Origin: Limnohabitans sp. MMS-10A-178
GTDB taxonomy: Bacteria > Pseudomonadota > Gammaproteobacteria > Burkholderiales > Burkholderiaceae_C
NCBI RefSeq assembly: GCF_003063375.1
Contig: NZ_NERY01000001.1
Coordinates: 1,674,001 to 1,738,000 of the forward strand
Direction of reading: 5' to 3'
DNA length: 64,000 nucleotides
This document shows, in pieces, positions 61,303 through 64,000 of this stretch. The number at the start of each line of letters is the position of its first letter. Position 1 is the first letter of the stretch. The notes under the pieces were generated by a model. That model saw nothing but the letters and a program-made list of their open reading frames with translations, made no database searches and had not been told where the DNA came from. The position numbers and the translations under genes were made by a program.

Positions 61303-62313
61303 ATGAGAATTTTGATTTATGGCGCGGGCGCCATTGGCAGTGACTTGGGTGCTTTGCTCAGCGCCAGCGGAGAGGACGTTCAACTGTTGGCACGCGGTGC
61401 GCAGTTGGCGGCCTTGCAAGCCAATGGGGTGACTGTGGAGTACCAAGGTCAGCCAAGTGTTCAGGTGCCAGTTAAAGCGCTTTCTGCTGAAGAATCCAGT
61501 GGACGCTTTGATCTGATTTTTGTCACACTCAAGTCTACTCAACTGGCTGCCGCTGCAAAGTCCATCGTTTCTCTCCTGGCACCCGACGGTGTGATGGTGA
61601 TGATTCAAAACGGATTGCCGTGGTGGTACTTTGATGGCGTTGAATCAGCTCACCAAGGCGCACGTTTGTCTTGCCTAGATCCTGATGGCGTGCTTCAGCG
61701 GGAGATGCCCTTGAGTCAAGTGCTAGGCGCCGTGATCTACCGGCCTGTGACTCAAACAGCACCAGGAAAAATCTTTTTGCCCAAAGTCATGCCACCGAAA
61801 CTGCAGATTGGCGAAGTTGACAATCAGCTTTCGAAGCGGCTACAAAGCATTGCCGATTTGGTCAGTCGCGCAGGTTTACCCACAGAAGCGACGCAAGATA
61901 TCAGGCGCGCCAAGTGGCAGAAATTGATGATGAACCTGATTTGGAATCCCTTGTGCTCAATCACTCAGTCGTCGCCAGGCTATATCGTTCAAAGCGCATT
62001 GGCTGCCGACATTGTGGGTTTGATGATGCTCGAAGGAAGTGCTGTGGCTCGCAGCGTTGGCATTGATTTGAAGGTTGATCCGCTGGCCGAGTTAGAGCGT
62101 GTACGACACAACTTGGCACAAACACCCTCGATGCTTCAAGACGTTCGTGCGGGACGACCGATCGAGTTTGATGCCATCATGAATGTGGTTGTAGAAATGG
62201 CCCAGCTCACAGGGGTAGCTGTGCCTACGCTGAAGTCTGTTGCTGCCATGCTGGATGTGCTGAATGCAGGGGTCATTCGCCAAGGAAAGGGCATTGGCTT
62301 TTTGAACAGTTAA
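61303..62313 (+). CDS. Ketopantoate reductase family protein (PanE/ApbA-like)
   Basis: 336 residues. The N-terminal Rossmann motif GAGAIGSDLGALLSASGEDVQLLARG (~7-32) and C-terminal ketopantoate-reductase domain (RRAKWQKLMMNLIWNPLCSIT, ~203-223; the conserved K and N are present) define the family. It reduces a 2-oxo acid with NADPH. In a catabolic operon with the molybdenum hydroxylase it probably acts on a pathway intermediate rather than in pantothenate synthesis. The stop codon overlaps the end of inverted-repeat element copy 3. Confidence 0.87.
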   Translation: MRILIYGAGAIGSDLGALLSASGEDVQLLARGAQLAALQANGVTVEYQGQPSVQVPVKALSAEESSGRFDLIFVTLKSTQLAAAAKSIVSLLAPDGVMVMIQNGLPWWYFDGVESAHQGARLSCLDPDGVLQREMPLSQVLGAVIYRPVTQTAPGKIFLPKVMPPKLQIGEVDNQLSKRLQSIADLVSRAGLPTEATQDIRRAKWQKLMMNLIWNPLCSITQSSPGYIVQSALAADIVGLMMLEGSAVARSVGIDLKVDPLAELERVRHNLAQTPSMLQDVRAGRPIEFDAIMNVVVEMAQLTGVAVPTLKSVAAMLDVLNAGVIRQGKGIGFLNS

Positions 62314-62464
62314 TAATTGGGGTCAGATCAACATTAATTTCCAATCTGTGAGGGCTGAAGGCAAGGGGGGCTGAACGATTTCTGGTACTCCAGTATGAGG
62401 AAGCCCCCCTTGCCTTCAGCCCTCACGGATTGACCAAATTAATGTTGATCTGACCCCAATTATT
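62312..62464. repeat. Inverted-repeat element, copy 3 (long core)
   Basis: About 153 bp, same outer and inner arms and the same 29-base loop as 54792-54942 with few differences. The first bases overlap the PanE-like stop codon (TAA, 62311-62313), and the far end is 15 bp before the next gene. It would form a long terminator-like hairpin. Confidence 0.8.
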
Positions 62465-62479
62465 TTTTTGGAGAAGTTT

Positions 62480-64000
62480 GTGGCGATGTCCAAACGTTTG
62501 ATTTTTTGCTTGCGTTCTGCCGTTGGTATGGGCGCTCTTCTGTGTGCATTTTTTGTAAAGGCTCAGCCCGTGAATTCAGCGCTCATCGATCCCCATTTAT
62601 GGCTAGAAGAAGTGCAGGGCGAGAAGGCCTTGGCATGGGTGCGTGAGCGCAATGCAGTTTCGACGGCTCAATTGCAAGCCGTGCCGGTGTTTGCAGAAAA
62701 CCGCGCCAAAGTACTCGGTGTGCTCAACAACCGCGATCAAATTCCAGGCATCACACGTCGGGGTGATTACTTTTACAACTACTGGCGAGATGCCAAGAAT
62801 CCGCGGGGAATCTGGCGTCGCACCACGCTGGATGAATATCGCAAAGCCGAGTCAAAATGGGACGTGCTCTTAGACCTCGATGCACTAGGGAAAGCAGAAA
62901 AAGAAAACTGGGTGTGGGGCGGCTCAGACTGTTTGGCGCCTGAATACAACCGCTGTTTGATTTACTTGTCGCGTGGCGGTGCAGATGCCAAGGTATCGCG
63001 TGAGTTTGACATCGGCAAACGAGAGTTTGTGAAAGATGGCTTTAACTTGCCAGAGGCCAAATCGCAGCTCGATTGGGTGGACATCAACACCTTGTATGTG
63101 GGCACCGATTTTGGACCTGGCAGCATGACGCAAAGCGGCTATGCCAGAATCATCAAGCGCTGGACGCGCGGTACGCCGCTGGCCCAAGCTGAGCTAGTTT
63201 ATGAGGGCAAAGAAAGTGATGTGGCCGCGTTTGCCACCGTTGACAAAACGCCCGGATTTGAGCGCATCACCTTTGGGCGATCAACAGACTTTTACAACAA
63301 CGAGATCAATCTGTTGGTTGAAGGCAAGCTGGTCAAGATTGACAAGCCCAGCGACGCAACATTGTCTTGGCGGCGCGAATGGGCTTTTTTGTTGTTGAAA
63401 AGTGATTTAAAAGTTGCAAACAATACATTCAAATCAGGGAGCTTGCTGGCCATTCGATTTGATGCTTTGATGAAAGGTGAGCGTAACTTTGAGGTGTTGT
63501 TTGAGCCCACAGCAACGCGCTCATTGTCGCGAGGCGGTCCTACTATTACGCGCGATTTTGTGTTGCTCAACATCATGGACAACGTTGCCAGCCGCATTGA
63601 AGAGCTCCAATTCCTTGGTGGCAAATGGCAACGCCGCGAAGTGAAAGCGCCATTTCCGGGCGCATTGGGTGCAGCGGGCATGCACGATCCTTTTGTCAAA
63701 GATGATCCGCTGGCCAACCACTACAGCATGTCGTACCTCGACTTTTTAACGCCGGCCAGTTTGTTCTTGGCCAAGGCTGGCAGCGATGAACGCGAGTTAC
63801 TCAAGCGCAACCCGACTTTTTTTGACAACACAGGAATGCGCACGGAACAACGCTTTGCCACATCAAAAGACGGCACCAAAGTGCCTTACTTTGTGGTGTA
63901 TCCCAAAGGCGCAAAAACCGATGGCACCAACCCAACCGTGTTGTACGGCTATGGGGGCTTTCAAATTTCAATGACACCTTTTTACAGCGGTGGTTGGGGC
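62480..64000 (+). CDS. S9 family prolyl oligopeptidase (partial, C-terminus outside window)
   Basis: The visible 507 residues start at a GTG (62480, GGAG 6 bases upstream) or ATG (62486). A signal peptide (LIFCLRSAVGMGALLCAFFVKAQ, ~7-29) is followed by the S9 N-terminal propeller: DPHLWLEEVQGEKALAWVRERN (~38-59), YFYNYWRDAKNPRGIWRR and PGFERITFGRSTDFYNNE. The hydrolase domain begins at RFATSKDGTKVPYFVVYPKG (~458-477) and TVLYGYGGFQISMTPFYS. The catalytic Ser/Asp/His lie beyond the window. It is a periplasmic peptidase. Confidence 0.9.
   Translation, partial: MAMSKRLIFCLRSAVGMGALLCAFFVKAQPVNSALIDPHLWLEEVQGEKALAWVRERNAVSTAQLQAVPVFAENRAKVLGVLNNRDQIPGITRRGDYFYNYWRDAKNPRGIWRRTTLDEYRKAESKWDVLLDLDALGKAEKENWVWGGSDCLAPEYNRCLIYLSRGGADAKVSREFDIGKREFVKDGFNLPEAKSQLDWVDINTLYVGTDFGPGSMTQSGYARIIKRWTRGTPLAQAELVYEGKESDVAAFATVDKTPGFERITFGRSTDFYNNEINLLVEGKLVKIDKPSDATLSWRREWAFLLLKSDLKVANNTFKSGSLLAIRFDALMKGERNFEVLFEPTATRSLSRGGPTITRDFVLLNIMDNVASRIEELQFLGGKWQRREVKAPFPGALGAAGMHDPFVKDDPLANHYSMSYLDFLTPASLFLAKAGSDERELLKRNPTFFDNTGMRTEQRFATSKDGTKVPYFVVYPKGAKTDGTNPTVLYGYGGFQISMTPFYSGGWG

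Overview
The window looks like a chromosomal segment of a betaproteobacterium of the order Burkholderiales, most likely a Comamonadaceae relative (Limnohabitans/Rhodoferax-like). The grounds are the rib-nusB and ybgC-tolQRA neighbourhood, the large DUF349 protein, four Bug-type (tripartite tricarboxylate transporter) solute receptors and a CoxMSL-type molybdenum hydroxylase. No species can be named from sequence reading alone.

Positions 1-32 kb are mostly housekeeping. They hold gluQ (partial), an FAD oxidoreductase, a LysR regulator divergent from a pirin, a flavodoxin-like oxidoreductase, trhO and dnaE. A long minus-strand run follows: minor type IV pilins, then ribD-ribE-ribBA-ribH-nusB-ybgC-tolQ-tolR-tolA. 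Next come fimT, nrdR-glyA, a lytic transglycosylase, a DUF349 protein, and lpxH-ppiB-ppiA-TPR. These are followed by cysS-AlkA-like-accA-tilS, lysC and a tRNA-Ser(GCT).

Positions 32-42.6 kb, directly downstream of the tRNA-Ser, form an accessory island. Its core is two tandem units separated and bounded by three copies of a ~110-145 bp repeat (R1, R2, R3). Each unit starts with a nearly identical ~980-bp module: a small HTH/excisionase-like regulator with its own palindromic operator, divergent from a DUF2946 Cys/Met protein. Each module is followed by a different TonB-dependent receptor with a different partner. Unit 1 has a secreted DJ-1/PfpI protein with isonitrile-hydratase-type residues. 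Unit 2 has a small membrane ORF and a protein resembling 'copper uptake system-associated' proteins. My reading is a modular copper or metallophore uptake island. Imperfect tRNA-flank repeats lie near both ends, and no integrase was found.

Positions 42.6-64 kb are catabolic and regulatory. A TetR regulator and a DUF418 membrane protein come first. A LysR-controlled aromatic ring-cleavage set follows (extradiol dioxygenase, flavin hydroxylase, FAH-fold hydrolase, Bug receptor). Next is a Bug-LVIVD propeller-COG0523 GTPase run. After that come a minus-strand GntR-Bug-Bug group and a divergent CoxM-CoxS-CoxL molybdenum hydroxylase operon with DUF1185 and PanE-like genes. A perfect 18-bp palindrome lies between the gntR and coxM genes. 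The window ends inside an S9 prolyl-oligopeptidase gene.

Three inverted-repeat elements with common ends (8302-8398, 54792-54942, 62312-62464) lie within a few bases of stop codons. They look like a MITE/REP-like family that may also work as terminators.
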